From contig JACSVZ010000008.1 of assembly GCA_014706295.1 (NCBI GenBank), positions 21,617,659 through 21,681,658 on the forward strand: 64,000 nt of DNA, given 5' to 3'. The position numbers and the translations under genes are program-made. Each line of letters opens with the position of its first letter. Position 1 is the first letter of the stretch. The notes beneath the pieces were generated by a model. The model had not been told where the DNA came from, did no database searches, and saw only the letters and a program-made list of their open reading frames with translations. The DNA comes from Lycocorax pyrrhopterus obiensis. Taxonomy: Eukaryota > Chordata > Aves > Passeriformes > Paradisaeidae. Below, one piece after another: positions 38,828 through 51,700 of this stretch.

Positions 38828-41800
38828 CTGAAAAAAACCAAAAATCCCATGAAACATTGAGTCTGTCTTATTTTTATATATATACCTACATAATCACACA
38901 AAGCATCTTTATTTTTATTACTTAAGGAATTAGAGACAAATGAGAAACAAAACCTTTTCCCATAATGTAACATAAGCGAATGAAATAGATTAAACAACTT
39001 TATATTAACATTATTGAGCAATATTCCACAAATCATACTGTGACTTCTAACTGCATTAAAATGGGATTTTATATATATGTAGCAAATAAAAGTAAAATAA
39101 TATTACAAATATAAGATTTTCTTGATCTGCGTTATTGGCACCTGAGGTTTCTTTTACTTAGGAAGAATACTATGCATTATGTTCCAGGCAATATTCAGCC
39201 AAAACTGAATTTTTTTTTACTGTTTACTAATGTTTCATCTCATTAACAGCATCCTTTCTTGCTGAAACCACAGAAACCAGAAGGCAATTAATGTTTGAGC
39301 TAGTGAGGTCGGTTTTGATAAGCACTTGGCAAGCTCTTTTAAGAGCTCTTTTAAGAGCAATACTGTGGCTTTCTGAGAGCACAAACAGTAAAAGGCATTG
39401 CTGCCCATAACTTTTGCCTGCAGAAAGTGAAGAAATGTTTTCTGTATAAGCCATACATGCAACACAGTGCACAAGATGCTTACAGAAAGGAGACAAAGAC
39501 AGGTTTAAACAATTATATTGTGGTAAAAACATGAATAATGCTCCTTGGTAGATTCTGAATTAGAGTTTGATTTTTATGTATTTGGTTTTCAGCCTTGACC
39601 CAAATTTTCCTTCTTACCAAGTACATTTTTTACAAATAATTGCAATTATGTAAGGATTTTAAGTGATCGTGCAGCCAAAAAAAAGTTAAAAATAATCTGA
39701 ATATATTTTTTGGTTTAGAATTAGAGATAGTTTTCTGATTCCTTTACTACATTGTGCAGATTCTGTATTTTTCTACTGATACATGAGAAGAGTAAAGTAA
39801 TCAAATGGAAGACTAAAGGCTGCAGTTTGACAAATCCAGTTACTGCTTTCATGGGAACACATCCAATTAGCTGGAAAATGAAGGCAATCTCTTCGGAGTT
39901 CACTATGAAGTTGTCTTCCATCAGACAAAGAATATATTGTTGTGCAAGTATATGATGAAACATCACATTAGAATGAAAATATTACTTAAATGCTTGTCAA
40001 GGATATTAAGTAGGGAACAGCTGAGATTATAGTGAAGATACAATACAGTACAATAATTTCATATTAGCATTATTCTTTACATTCTCCTAATAAAAGCTAC
40101 ATAGGAAATCTAAAAATGCAGGTTTAAAACGAATACATATATATATGCATCTATATATCTTTATATTAGAAGACATAAAAAAGAACCTACACAGAATTCT
40201 TGTTTGGGTAATGCTTTACTTTTGCCTAGGCGAAGTCTGAACATGTATGGATGAATTGCATCACAATGTGGGGCATAATTTGGGTAGCAAAAGTAGTTTT
40301 TGTCTATACTAATCAATATGAGGGCATATTTCTCTAAGCGTGGCACACAGTAAAACAGTATTTTGACCCAAGTGAAAGTATAAATACCATTTTCTCAAAG
40401 TTTACTTCAATAAGTGTTATTTTCATAAAAAGATATATGGCAGTGGCTGAAATCTCTGTTTTGTAAAACATGTTTTCCAAAAAAAAAAATTATCAAAAAG
40501 AAAAGGCAACTTGCTACACTTTCCTCCAGATTAACACGTCACATTAAACACAAATCAGTTCATAATGTACAAAGCTGGTGTTCCTTTTCAGGAGTAAGAT
40601 ATTTAACTTACTAATGCTGACTTGTAAAGTTGATGTTAGAGAAAATAACTCTCCTGTGTTGAATAACCTAATGCTATAATTTTAGTGCTTCATAAATTTT
40701 CAATTTCCATTAATTTTGTGTATACCCTTGAAATAATTCAGTTTGTCATTCAAATACAAATGATAACAGTTCTCCAAATCATTCACAGAAACCATTCTGA
40801 CAGCCTGTGGCTTGCCTGTCAGACTTGCCATCGCCATTTCTCTCGCTGTTGCCCACATTACATCATCTTCTGCTTTACTCAGCATCATTTCTATTTTACA
40901 CAGGAAATAAAAAGATGTGAATGTATAGTCTTACAGTAATTACTGTCTTCAGTATTCAACAGGAGTTTACACTATTTATTCCTTTTGCTCTACTGTCTCA
41001 TTCCCAAGTTGCACACGGAAGGAGGGAAGGTATTTACCTTGTTTACCATGGAACTACACAGATTTGTGCCAAATGTGGAGGTCCAGCAATTACACAATTC
41101 TCTGTCTCTAGACTGCTCCCAGTGTTACTTGTTCATATCAGCAACAGAGTGTTTTTGAGATTTGGCATGACAAAACTCAACACTACCAGTTCTACCGTGC
41201 TGAAGAGTCTTTTCTTCTCTCTTTTCCAATGCCTGATGAGTTCCTCTCCCTTGACTCATCTCTCCTGGCTGACCTAAAGGCTCCACCTGTGCAGACTGTG
41301 GATGTGCAGCCCATGACTTGCACAGGTTTCCTGGTTTTCCCACAAGAGGTCAGGGTTGTGTTATTAGAGTGCGCGGCCAAAGCAACAATTAGCGCTCATT
41401 TTTACCATTGTATTCTACTGTCATCCCTGCACACAGAGCCAGCAAGAAAGCTTCAACCCTAAAGCTTTTATTTGTATTAAAAATGTGTATGCTACTCTGA
41501 CTTCATCATTATTATGTAACTGGCTTTCTACCCAAGCACGCTAAACCTGAGGGGCTGGTGTTAGAAAACACAGCTACAGAATTATCAGAGACAGAAGCAT
41601 TGTGCAGTGCTCCCGGCACACAGCGGCTCGGGAATTTAACCACACAGCAGAAAAGCACAGGAGTTGTCAATTTCTTTTTCTGTGGATTTGTATTTCTTCT
41701 CCTTCTCATCTAAATCTTCCCATCCCTCTACAATAATCCCTGTTTTCTCATAGGTTTTCTCTTTAAACATAAGACAGCATACATGATGGTTAGGAAAATG

Positions 41801-42652
41801 CCTGGCATGTGCTGATGGCCTAGTTAGCCAGTGCATGGACATTTGGAAGCCGTCACTTGGAAAATTATAATTAAAAAAGGGTTCATCTCACTTTTCCTTA
41901 GGCTGAGTACAACTAAGGAGGGTCTGTAGTCCTTGTTAACTTAAAGAAAAATGCCCAGCTGTAGAATCCTAGTAATTTAGGTATTTTTACCCTCTAAAAT
42001 GTATTTTAAAAATCAGCCAGTGCTTCCAAAAGTACTATCAGAACATTTTCCAAGAGAGGAATGCAAGAATGATGGACATGGAATATACTGTGTAAGCTCT
42101 TGTTTCCTTAGAAAACCATGATGAAAATAAAAGATATCAAGCAGAGTCAAGGTGGGTGGTATGGTAAATGGTAGACAAATTCCACAGTATGACAAAGCTT
42201 CCTTTCTAATACTGTATTTTATAGATCTGATTTGTGATAAAAGTACAGTAGACCTTACATAACAAAAAAAAAGAGTAAATAACAAACCATTGTTCACACA
42301 CATCTAAACTGCTTAGTGTTATTTCTGATTAATGTCTACAGTGATATATTGGCTGCTAAGTCATTAATTAGGCATGTTTTTTACCTTTGCAGGTGTACTT
42401 GTTAGGACACTTACTGGAGAGCAAACTGATGATTTTAAATGGGAAAAGGTAAAAAAAGAAAAGGAAATGGAAGAAAGAAGGGAAAGAAGAAGAAAAAGCA
42501 TGGTAAAAGTAAAAAGCAGAGTGTGTGATTTTCTATTTTACAGCCAGTGCCCTTATTTGATTATTGCTTGGTGGCATATTTGAGTTGCCCAAGGATAGAA
42601 ATGTCGATACAAACACAATTTTCAGAATAATTCAAATGGAATTAATACTTAC
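38828..42652 (-). other. Intron of about 3.8 kb between LRR exons
   Basis: AT-rich intron holding a 12-bp tandem repeat at 39332-39358, a TA-rich tract near 40136-40165 and a purine-rich A/G tract around 42440-42515. No exon, known repeat family or RNA gene was recognised. Confidence 0.75.
39332..39358 (+). repeat. 12-bp tandem repeat AGCTCTTTTAAG
   Basis: Two perfect copies of AGCTCTTTTAAG plus the start of a third. Each junction also forms a small inverted repeat (GCTCTT/AAGAGC). Confidence 0.85.
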
Positions 42653-42724
42653 AGGCGCTTCAGTTCTGAAAGTCCATAGAAGGCCCCTGGCTCAATTGTG
42701 CTGATCAAATTATTCTTCAGATCT
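42653..42724 (-). CDS. ADGRA1: ADGRA exon: leucine-rich repeat
   Basis: A 72-nt exon encoding exactly one 24-residue LRR. It reads D-L-K-N-N-L-I-S-T-I-E-P-G-A-F-Y-G-L-S-E-L-K-R plus a leucine codon split into the next exon. It aligns closely with the second LRR of ADGRA3/ADGRA2 (N-N-L-I-S, P-G-A-F, G-L, L-K-R-L). The acceptor on the minus strand ends in TAG and the donor is GTAAGT. Both flanking introns are phase 2, so the repeat is a symmetrical module. Because it matches LRR2, an LRR1 exon and the signal-peptide/LRRNT exon are expected further upstream on the minus strand (higher coordinates). I did not find them in the remaining 21 kb. Confidence 0.92.
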
Positions 42725-45700
42725 CTAGAGAGACATAATAGGAGGAGCAGTTAATTACCATTTTACCTACTTTACCACTGTTATACAGGAGGAGTGTGAA
42801 ATGCAATGCAATTCTAACCTTTATCTGTCTCAGCTAAAACTAAGAATTTCTTTTAAATAGTAGCATCAAAAACATTACATCATCTGCAGTTTATAAAAAC
42901 ATCTTTTTCCAAGTAAGACGGTTATGATTAGATGTTTAAAAAAAACCCACTTGTTTTAATTCTTCTTCTCCTATTTATACTTCTCAAAACAAGCTTACCA
43001 GCCATTCTTGCCCCAGGAAAAAATGTTTTAATCAATGAGTGAATGAAATAATTAGTCAGCAAATCAAGAGCTTTTTAGTTTGCTTATTCATTGTGCTGTG
43101 CACTTTACACTTAATAAATTTCTCATTTCCACCTAATGAAGGCGAAGCAGTTGGCATGTGAGACATACAGGTCAGGTTTCTGTTCTGAAATGCAGGCAGT
43201 TTCTCACATTTGGCAGATCCGTGCTCCATTTTGCACTTGCTGACAATCCAGAGGATTGGCTGTTTTACAGATAAAGAATATTTCACTGGCATTAGTAATC
43301 TGGTCTGCTCCTGACACAGTGCTTGGGGCCATGACACTGCTCTCAGCTCAGTCCCCACAGAGATTTACTACTGAACTGTCTCAAAGACTTTTGTGATGTG
43401 AACCCTGAGGAAATGCCTTCAGTGCAACTAGATGAGCAGGTGTAGAAGACAAATGCTGTAAATTCTTGCAGGCAGTGTTCATCTTCTGACAATTTGCAAT
43501 TCATGGGGAGCAACTGGTGCTCACTAGTTTTGGTGCTGCTTCTCGGGCTGGCCACTTCCAGGAATTACAGCACAAACACTGCTCGACTCTGCTGAAGTAT
43601 GGATGGATCAACAGCCACGGGAATAATCTTATTTAAGACTTTTTATTTCACTGCAGATAAAATGCATGCTAGCTGAAAACCTGAGTCCACTACCTGTGAT
43701 TGCCCTGAACAGGGCAAGATTTCATCCCAAATGTTTATTTCACAGTAGGATATATTTTATTTTCAAAGTCAAAATCATAAATAAATATTTCTGTATTTTC
43801 TAGTCATTTTTGCAGATCTCTTGAATACAGTTCCAAAAATTTGTGTCTCACACCCATTTCATTATAGCAATGACATCAATGAGTGATTTGTACCTAACTA
43901 AGATCTGAGTTAGGACTCTTTAACAGTCAAGTTCAGCTTTCAGCTTGCCACATGCAACTCTAAAAGTCTTTAAGAAGTCTCTAAGAATTGGAAGAAGCTT
44001 AAGGGGGGTTTTTTTATATTTTGTGGTCAAACATTTTCATCTTAGTTCCCTGGTATCAGCAGCAGCTATTAGATTTATCTTTGTCTTAATTTCCTCAAGA
44101 AGTTGTGACCATTTCTTTAACTGTGAATTTTCCATACCTTATCATAAATAAAACTGTATAAACAAAACTTCTGCACCCTCTTCTCCAGAGTCAACCTGCA
44201 AGGACAATTCTTTTGTTTGGCAAAATTTAATCTACATGAGTGTTTATTCCTTTGATGATTTAGAGTTTTTGCTTTGTGGGTGAGTCAAAGCCTCATTTTT
44301 TTTAACATTCAAATATTCAATACTAAACACTTGCGTCTACTCCTTTTGCTTGTACACTATGCTAACTATGTAACTACTCGGGTTGAAGGAAGTTCTTCTA
44401 ACTAGCAGAAGTGAGTCCATATGAAAAATACTGGAAGGATACTGTTTTCATTGTGGGAACAGCTGTATTCTTAAAACTTGTAAGACAAACAAACAAAGCA
44501 AAAACTTAGCTCAAGCTTTACACTGGGGCACATCTGTAAACAACTTAAGATGCATTGTTCATATGCAAATATGCACATTTTAGGCAGGGTTAACTGACAG
44601 TTTTAATAATTAATCTTCATATCAATTATACGCATTCTGTGTTAACTGACAACTTGTCTAAATGTTCTGCAAGTTGCAATCAGGCAAAGTGATCAGCTCT
44701 TGTAGCCAACACTGGTTAACAGCTCAGAACAAACACAAAATAGTCAGGATAAGTGGTAAACTGTCGACAGATGAGTTTTAATGCCAGTCAAAATAACCAG
44801 GTAGACAGAAGGCCTTCCATTTACTGAAATCTCCTAGTTTATGGAAACTCTTCCCTGTTTCCTCATAACTTGTAACCATATAGGAAAAACCAGCATAATC
44901 CTAAACTATCATCTACAGGAAGAAAAAAGGTCATTTAATGTTAGTAGAAGGTAAACCATTACATGGAAAGTGTCCATCACTTACACTGTCACAAACAAGA
45001 CATCTGGTCTCCTTACTTTGGAAATTACACTTAAATTAGGTAGGTCATTTTAGTAAGGATATTCTCAGAAAATTGTAGATGATTACACTGCCCACAATTC
45101 TGGCACTTTCTTAGTAATTCGTATTATTCCATAATGTTTCCATATAATTCTGGCCTAACAAAATACTTGTTCTCTTCCTTGTCATCCTTGAACGCATATT
45201 TTAATGTGATTAAAATTAATAAATAAAATTACTACAACTGTTAAACACTTAAAAATTCTACTTCTACATTAGGAGAACTCATTTGCTTCCCACCCACTTA
45301 TATTTTTTACTAAATTACTATAATTAAAATATTAAATTAGCTTCTCCCATTTTCTGATTTAGGAAAAAGTTCGTCATATTGAAGCCTTATAGCAATTAGA
45401 ATTAACTTACACTGAGCTAAATAAAGAAACCAGAGTAAATTTGGTTGTATGTTTACATTTTTTCCTCAAGAGCTACTGCTGAGGTTTGGCAAAAGGTCAT
45501 GATCCAAGACAAGCCAAACGGCAGCCCAGGCTGGGCCACACACATGCACATATACCAGACAAGTGATTTTATCATCAACCAGAAGCATGAGAGAAGGGAA
45601 AGAACCCCAGTATCATGATATTGAATGGCCACAGCATGACCCAGTTGAAGCCCAAAAAGAAAGCATTTTCTAACTAACAGTTATGGTTTTCCATCAATTC

Positions 45701-48700
45701 TGATGCAGCATTCTAACTTTAAAGTATCTATTCTGAATCTGAATGACGTGTCATTAGTGGTGTGGGAGTATAGATCTCGTGGCGTGACCTGAAAATAAAT
45801 CAAAACCAAGTGCCTGTACAAGTACAGACAGAGGGAAGCTACATGAAGTCAGCTATAGTCGTAAAAACTGCAGCACTTACATCCAGGCTGCAGAGCTGCA
45901 CAAAATGAAAGTGGGACAATATTTATTGAAATATATTTCCCCTAATTGCATTAGAGTTGCTAGATAAACTTGCTGCATGGCACTCTGATCTTAACTCGAC
46001 CTAAACAGGTAGAAGAACAATGCAGAATGAACTGTGTTATTATTAAAAAACAATCTCAAATGGTTACAGAGGAGACTTTTCTTTTCACCTGCAAGGCTGA
46101 ACTTACGTAAATTACTTACAATAACCATTAAGCACTGTCTCCTTATTTGTAGGTATTTGCAAATAATGGGCCCACAGGTAAAAACAACCAAGAATTCCTT
46201 TACTAAGAACCACAACCTGATGGAAGTTTATCATCTCACACATTAAGCTTTCAACTGACTTTTACGTACTGAAAACATTTAAGAGAAACCTGAAGAAAAA
46301 TAGCTGACTTGAGGAGGGGAAATCTGTGTTTGAAGTATTCACTTCCTGATAGCTTAGCTAAGAGGTAAATTAAACAGGAGGAACAGGCTACTAAAGGGAC
46401 TTCACAAGAACACTAAATAACTACTCCAGGCCTTTCAGCTATTAGACAGCTTCCGTGGCCAAATCCCCGATTATCTAAATGTATTCTTGAGATTCTTGAT
46501 GCTTCAAGACCGCAGTGTGTATTTACACAGTACAGAACACAGTGGGGAAAAGATCACTAAAGTATAGACAGTCCATTAACAAAACAATCAATTTATTTTA
46601 AACTATATTCTGACATTTTGTACCAACATCTTTGCCTTCAGACATCGCATATTCTTCCTCCAACTTACAATATATGTACTGTAGATATTTTGAATACATA
46701 TTCATAACAAGAATATTCAACTAATTCCAGTACTTTGTTCAAATTCCTGACATCGATACATCTTTCATAAAAAATTATGGGTTGTACCAAGAGGACATCT
46801 GTGTTTAGAAAGCTGTCATTATGGTGCTGCAAACTTTCCAAAAAAGCTCTGAGAAGAGCAATCAGTTGTTGAGCAGATGCCAAATACCAATGAAATATGA
46901 CTGACTTTCCACATTTTGCATACTACTATGAGATAACAACAGCCAAAAAAAAAAATAAGGTCACGTCTTCCACTTCTTTCTCATGCGAAATATTATAGCT
47001 AAACTAAATGTCACCTTTGCCCAAGAAATGAATGCAGACTCCAGATCTTCGACGGAAAGATTATGGTCACCGCAGTAGGAAAGAGGCACAGCCAGTGATG
47101 AAAGACAACAGTCAGCACCTATTCTGCCATCATGACAGTGACTGTCAGGGTTGGCACTCCTGGATACAGGAACCGAGAATTAAGGTGATACTGGCAAAAT
47201 GTGTTTTGAAGATATTTCAAATGTGCCCATCTGTACGGGAGGGAGTAACTTGCTGTACTTTGGTAGCATGAATATAATCAAAACTTATTTTCATCTCCAC
47301 TGTTGGTAAATGCATTGTGGATCAAAAATATCATGAAACAGGCAGGTTAAGTAATAATGAATACCTGGTACCATCATCAGTAACTAAATTAACTGAGGTG
47401 CTCCCATGGAACTACAGAGCTCATTTGTTGTCTTTATTTATTTTTTTTAAATGGTGAGAGTGGATATTTAACCTACTTTCCAGAATCGGAAAAGTTATGG
47501 TTACATCTCAGTTACATTTCAAGAGATAAAAACAAAACTCTTTCCAGTTAGAAACATCAGATAATAAACATAAACATGCACACAAACATGGACAATAATT
47601 GTCCAATAATGGTCTGCCTTTCCAGACACGGAGGCTATAGGTCTTTTGTTTGCTTAGCATGTTGATGATGCATTCTCCTCTAATTTCCCTTTTTTTAATC
47701 CAAGCCATTACTGGTTGGATTCCCTAAAACAACAGTTCCTAAGGACTAGACAAAAAAATAACTGCTGTCCATTCAAGGTGCTAATGAATGATCGGAGGTT
47801 TCAGACCCATCACTTGATGGCAATAATGACATGCAGAACAACAGAAAGGTCATCACATTTTTGGTGTTTAATTTAAGGCTGATGACTCATTCACAGCAAA
47901 TGTGCTGCGGTAATTTGGCAGTTATTCATTATTTAGGAACATGCCTGAAAGTGTAAAACAAAGTACCAATAATGGCAGCTGAAACAAAACAGAGACATGC
48001 TTTCTGGTAATTTTCTTGCTCAGAGAATCCCATAGAACATTTTAAGTTATTTCATTTTCACGGCAATAGTCATAGAGCAAGAATGTAAGACTCGGGGTAT
48101 TTGAAATGAAGTAGCAGCATGACAAGTAAGAAAAAATGAGTAAAAAGCTCGGTAAACAGGATAGACTTGCAGTACAAATTTGTTGATACATTTTTATACA
48201 TGTGTATGATAGAAAATACCATTTTAAAAGATTAATTAATGCAGTTTCACTCTAAATATAGCATCAACCAACCAGAATATACGTGCAAAGATGTTTGGCA
48301 CCTGCCTCTACTTTCAGAATTTTGTTATTGAAAGCTCAAAACTAAATGCATTTTCAAATAAATAAAAATCATCTACGCTTTCCAGACTCTTCTACTTTGG
48401 CATGTTTTTAAGAAATAAAAATTCAGCATTCCGAACACATGCAACTGTTCCTATATGTTTTCTTTTTCATGCCACAAACCCAGACATAAATGGTAAGACC
48501 ACGTTAGGTCTCACCTAGGCAGGCACAGAAGCAGATGCTTGGCACTTGTAACTTGAGGACTGAAGACAGAGTGGCTGTGCCACCCAGCCCCCAAGGAGGG
48601 GTCCCTTGGATCAGTTGTGTGGGGCTAAACCAAGACTGAAAGGTCAGAAGAAATAAATGCTGAGAGCAGATAAAGGGGGTTTTAGTGTCCACAGCTCTGC

Positions 48701-51700
48701 AGTGCCAGCAGAAAATGCCTCCCTGCTGCCAACAATGCCTTGGCGTACAGTGACAGATCTGGCATTATGTTGACTACAATGGCAGAGCTTGTGTCTATCC
48801 ATAACTGTGGAGAGACATGAGGAACACAGAAACCTTTGGTAGCTGCAAAGAGCCAGAGGCTTCCTTAAATTCTACACCTACTGGGATGTCTCTCTGTATT
48901 CATGCCTAGAAGGCAGTTCAGCATGGGTTATGTTTCTTGACATGTGCTCCACTCCTCCTGGAAAAAGGCTAACCGTTGGGGGAAGAAGAAAAAAAAAATC
49001 AGTTCAGAGCTTAATTCCAGCCTGTGAGAAAACCGTAAAGAAAGTGAAAAAGTAGGGGGAAAACTATCCTTTTTTTTTTTTAAATTTTTAAATGAAACAC
49101 ACAGACCAAACAAAATGTAAAACAGACACGTAGAAAGTGGGTAAAATATACTTTCTACTGAGAAAGGTTTCAGCTCCAGTTGTAGGAGTTGTTATTCCAC
49201 ATTCTAAGACTGCACTGCTTTGCCTGTTACAGATTTCCAGCAATGTGTACTCAACATTCCTAGGTCAAATTTCAAACTCTGGAATCATAGTATAACAATA
49301 AAATGAAACACTGGAAATTTATCCAGAATTTTCAAAAGTGCATCCGAATTAATCTTTCATAATAAAACATGGAGATTTGCATTTTTATACCAAATTATCA
49401 GAGGTACCCGTGCAATGAAAATGTGTTTTGTTAGATATGAGAACTTAAAATATATATCCATCGTATCATGGAGTTTTGGATGGGGGGGGGTTTAAGGAAA
49501 TATTTGATTCTTTTTCTGTTACTGTATCAAGATTGACTTGGAAAACCACAAGTGATTCTTTATTGAATTTCAATTTGAGCTTTCGTGACTTAAAACATCC
49601 AAAGAAAAGAGGAAAGAATTCTAGCCTGAGGTGTAAAGGGAAGATAAGTACCCGCAGATAGCACACAGATTAATCTAAGAGTACTTTTGAGCCAAAACTA
49701 AGATAGTTCATTATTGAGTGTAGATCAAGAAAATACGAATCTTTCCTACAACATTTATTTCATTGTACTGTTTTCATAATAGATAAATAGAATACTTCTA
49801 AACCCAAGGTGAACCAATTAAAAGATGTCAAAGAGCAACTCCACCTTTCTTCCTGCTTATTATTTCTACAGAGTTTCATTAAAAGAGTAAGAATCTTAAT
49901 TAACAATATCACAAAGAACATAGACACTGACATAGATACTGGATCCAGGGACCTGCAGTAATTATTCAGCTCTTGATGGGAGATGGACAAGGCACCACTG
50001 CAATAACCTTCACCCTTCTCCAGGAATGACCATACTCAAAGCTGTTCTTCCTGTTTGCCTGGGAACATGGCAATGCCCAGATACATTCCAGCATCGTACA
50101 GAGCAGGAAGCCCTTCCCAGAAAAGGAGGGGGAAAACAAATATAGACCATTTGAACATTTAATTCAGCTAGTGTTAGAGGCAACATTAATTACATAGAAA
50201 TCCTGTCAATTTAAAGTGTCAGTAAGTACTTTAGGGATAACAGAGGAGAATCGCCTATAAGCAGTTTAGCTCAGAGGAATTAAATCTTGCTGGAAGACTG
50301 GTCTGAGAATCCTTCCCCAGAAGGCCCTGTTCTATATAAACTGGGTCTTTGGCAATAACTTAGACAAATTTTAGTTTTTCAAAAACCAACCATGTGTGCT
50401 AATGAGAAGGCATGCAGAATTGTCTTCTGCAGAAATGAAGGCTAACGTGAGCACTCTGCAGAACTTCCTTAAGTATTTTCAGTGCACAGTTTATACATTT
50501 GCACTTTCCTGCAGGTAAATGTCAGAAATTTAAAAATACTTTTTGCTAAAATTTCATGTAAAATACAGATGAATGATAGAGCAAACTATGAGGCCGAAAA
50601 ATAAGACCAGAGGTTCTATGTGAATGTCTAATTTCCACCCATTCTTTAAACTCATTGCCACATACTTTATATTCTATACAATGTGTAAGTTGAGATTTTC
50701 AAGTAAAAAGTATTAAAGAAACTAAAAAATCTTATTTCTTCTATCTCAGAACTGCCAATATTAATTTCAAGCCTAAATATATTCTATTATAAATAATAAG
50801 AAGTTGGCACAATCTGTCTCTGTTGGTCCCACTTCAAATGTTGTTTTGCAATGCTTTTTGTGCTTTGTTTCGTCACTAGTGTTTAGGCAAAATTATATGT
50901 TTTTTAATACATTTTCTTTTGCTTCCATAAAAGTCTCAGTTATTCAGCCTTAGGATATGCAACAATGATTGAAAACCCTAACAAAAATCAACATAGACAT
51001 AATAACACACAATAATAGCTGGGGCCACAGGAACACCCACAGGTCTTCACACCCTGAAAGAATACCAAAAAACGGAGGAAACAGGAAAGGAAACACAAAA
51101 AAAGGATGCAGGGAAAGAAGCAGTATGTTATTGTTGGAGACCATTATTGCTGAAAGTTGTTGGTGCGTTTTGTTCAGTTAGGCATCCCTTCCTTATCAAT
51201 TCTTCTCACCACACAGAGTAATAGAACTCCTTTTCCCAGCTTATTTACTCATACTTTACTCCATGGCATCTCTTCTACTACTTTGATCACATTGCCTCTC
51301 CCTCAGGCCCTCAGAAATAGTGCTTTATTTCCACAGTTTTCCTAGGTCAGGCCTGGGATCCAGCTATTCTCTCCCACAAATAATTCAGTTTACTCATCAA
51401 ACCCTCCTTCGGGCATGCAGGGCACAGAAAAGTTGCCCTGTTAACACCTCCCTGTGCTGGTGGAGCTCTGGGAGAGCTACATTATTGAGCAAGAATCTGG
51501 TGTCAGTCCTCAAAGGGACTTTGTGGTGGCTACTTTAACACGTGTATTCATAAATCTGCACTTGCTACATCTTCCTAAAGGATGACAGCATCTGACACAA
51601 ATCATGTGTTATCTTAATGACATCACTATAAAAAATGTCAAATGAATATAACATCGCGGTGGGCTGACCTTGGCTGACTGCACATCAGACTAAGAGAACT

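Larger units (their letters stand above)
1329..42724 (-). other. ADGRA1: Partial gene: adhesion GPCR subfamily A, LRR-Ig ectodomain exons
   Basis: Six minus-strand exons (42724-42653, 38827-38756, 30721-30650, 29893-29730, 13478-13265, 1493-1329) total 759 nt. They read through in one frame with matching splice phases. The order is three LRRs, LRR C-cap, Ig domain, linker, as in the N-terminus of ADGRA adhesion GPCRs, which are plasma-membrane receptors with HRM, GAIN and seven-helix parts downstream. ADGRA3 is unlikely because its LRR C-cap is much less similar. ADGRA2 shares more residues ([23 protein letters not shown]). However, introns of 4-16 kb in AT-rich DNA do not suit bird ADGRA2, which I recall on a compact GC-rich microchromosome. 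ADGRA1 is the remaining paralogue; that step is inference. ADGRA1 is an orphan receptor expressed mainly in brain. The 5' exons should lie above 64000 and the 3' exons below position 1. Subfamily confidence is about 0.95; paralogue about 0.6. Confidence 0.75.

Noticed and set aside
1329..42724. Identification as ADGRA3 (GPR125)
   Set aside because: The LRRCT exon differs strongly from ADGRA3 (e.g. C-A-Y-P-S-A-L-H versus C-V-Y-P-K-S-L) and the Ig part is only about 65% identical by eye, too low for bird versus human ADGRA3.
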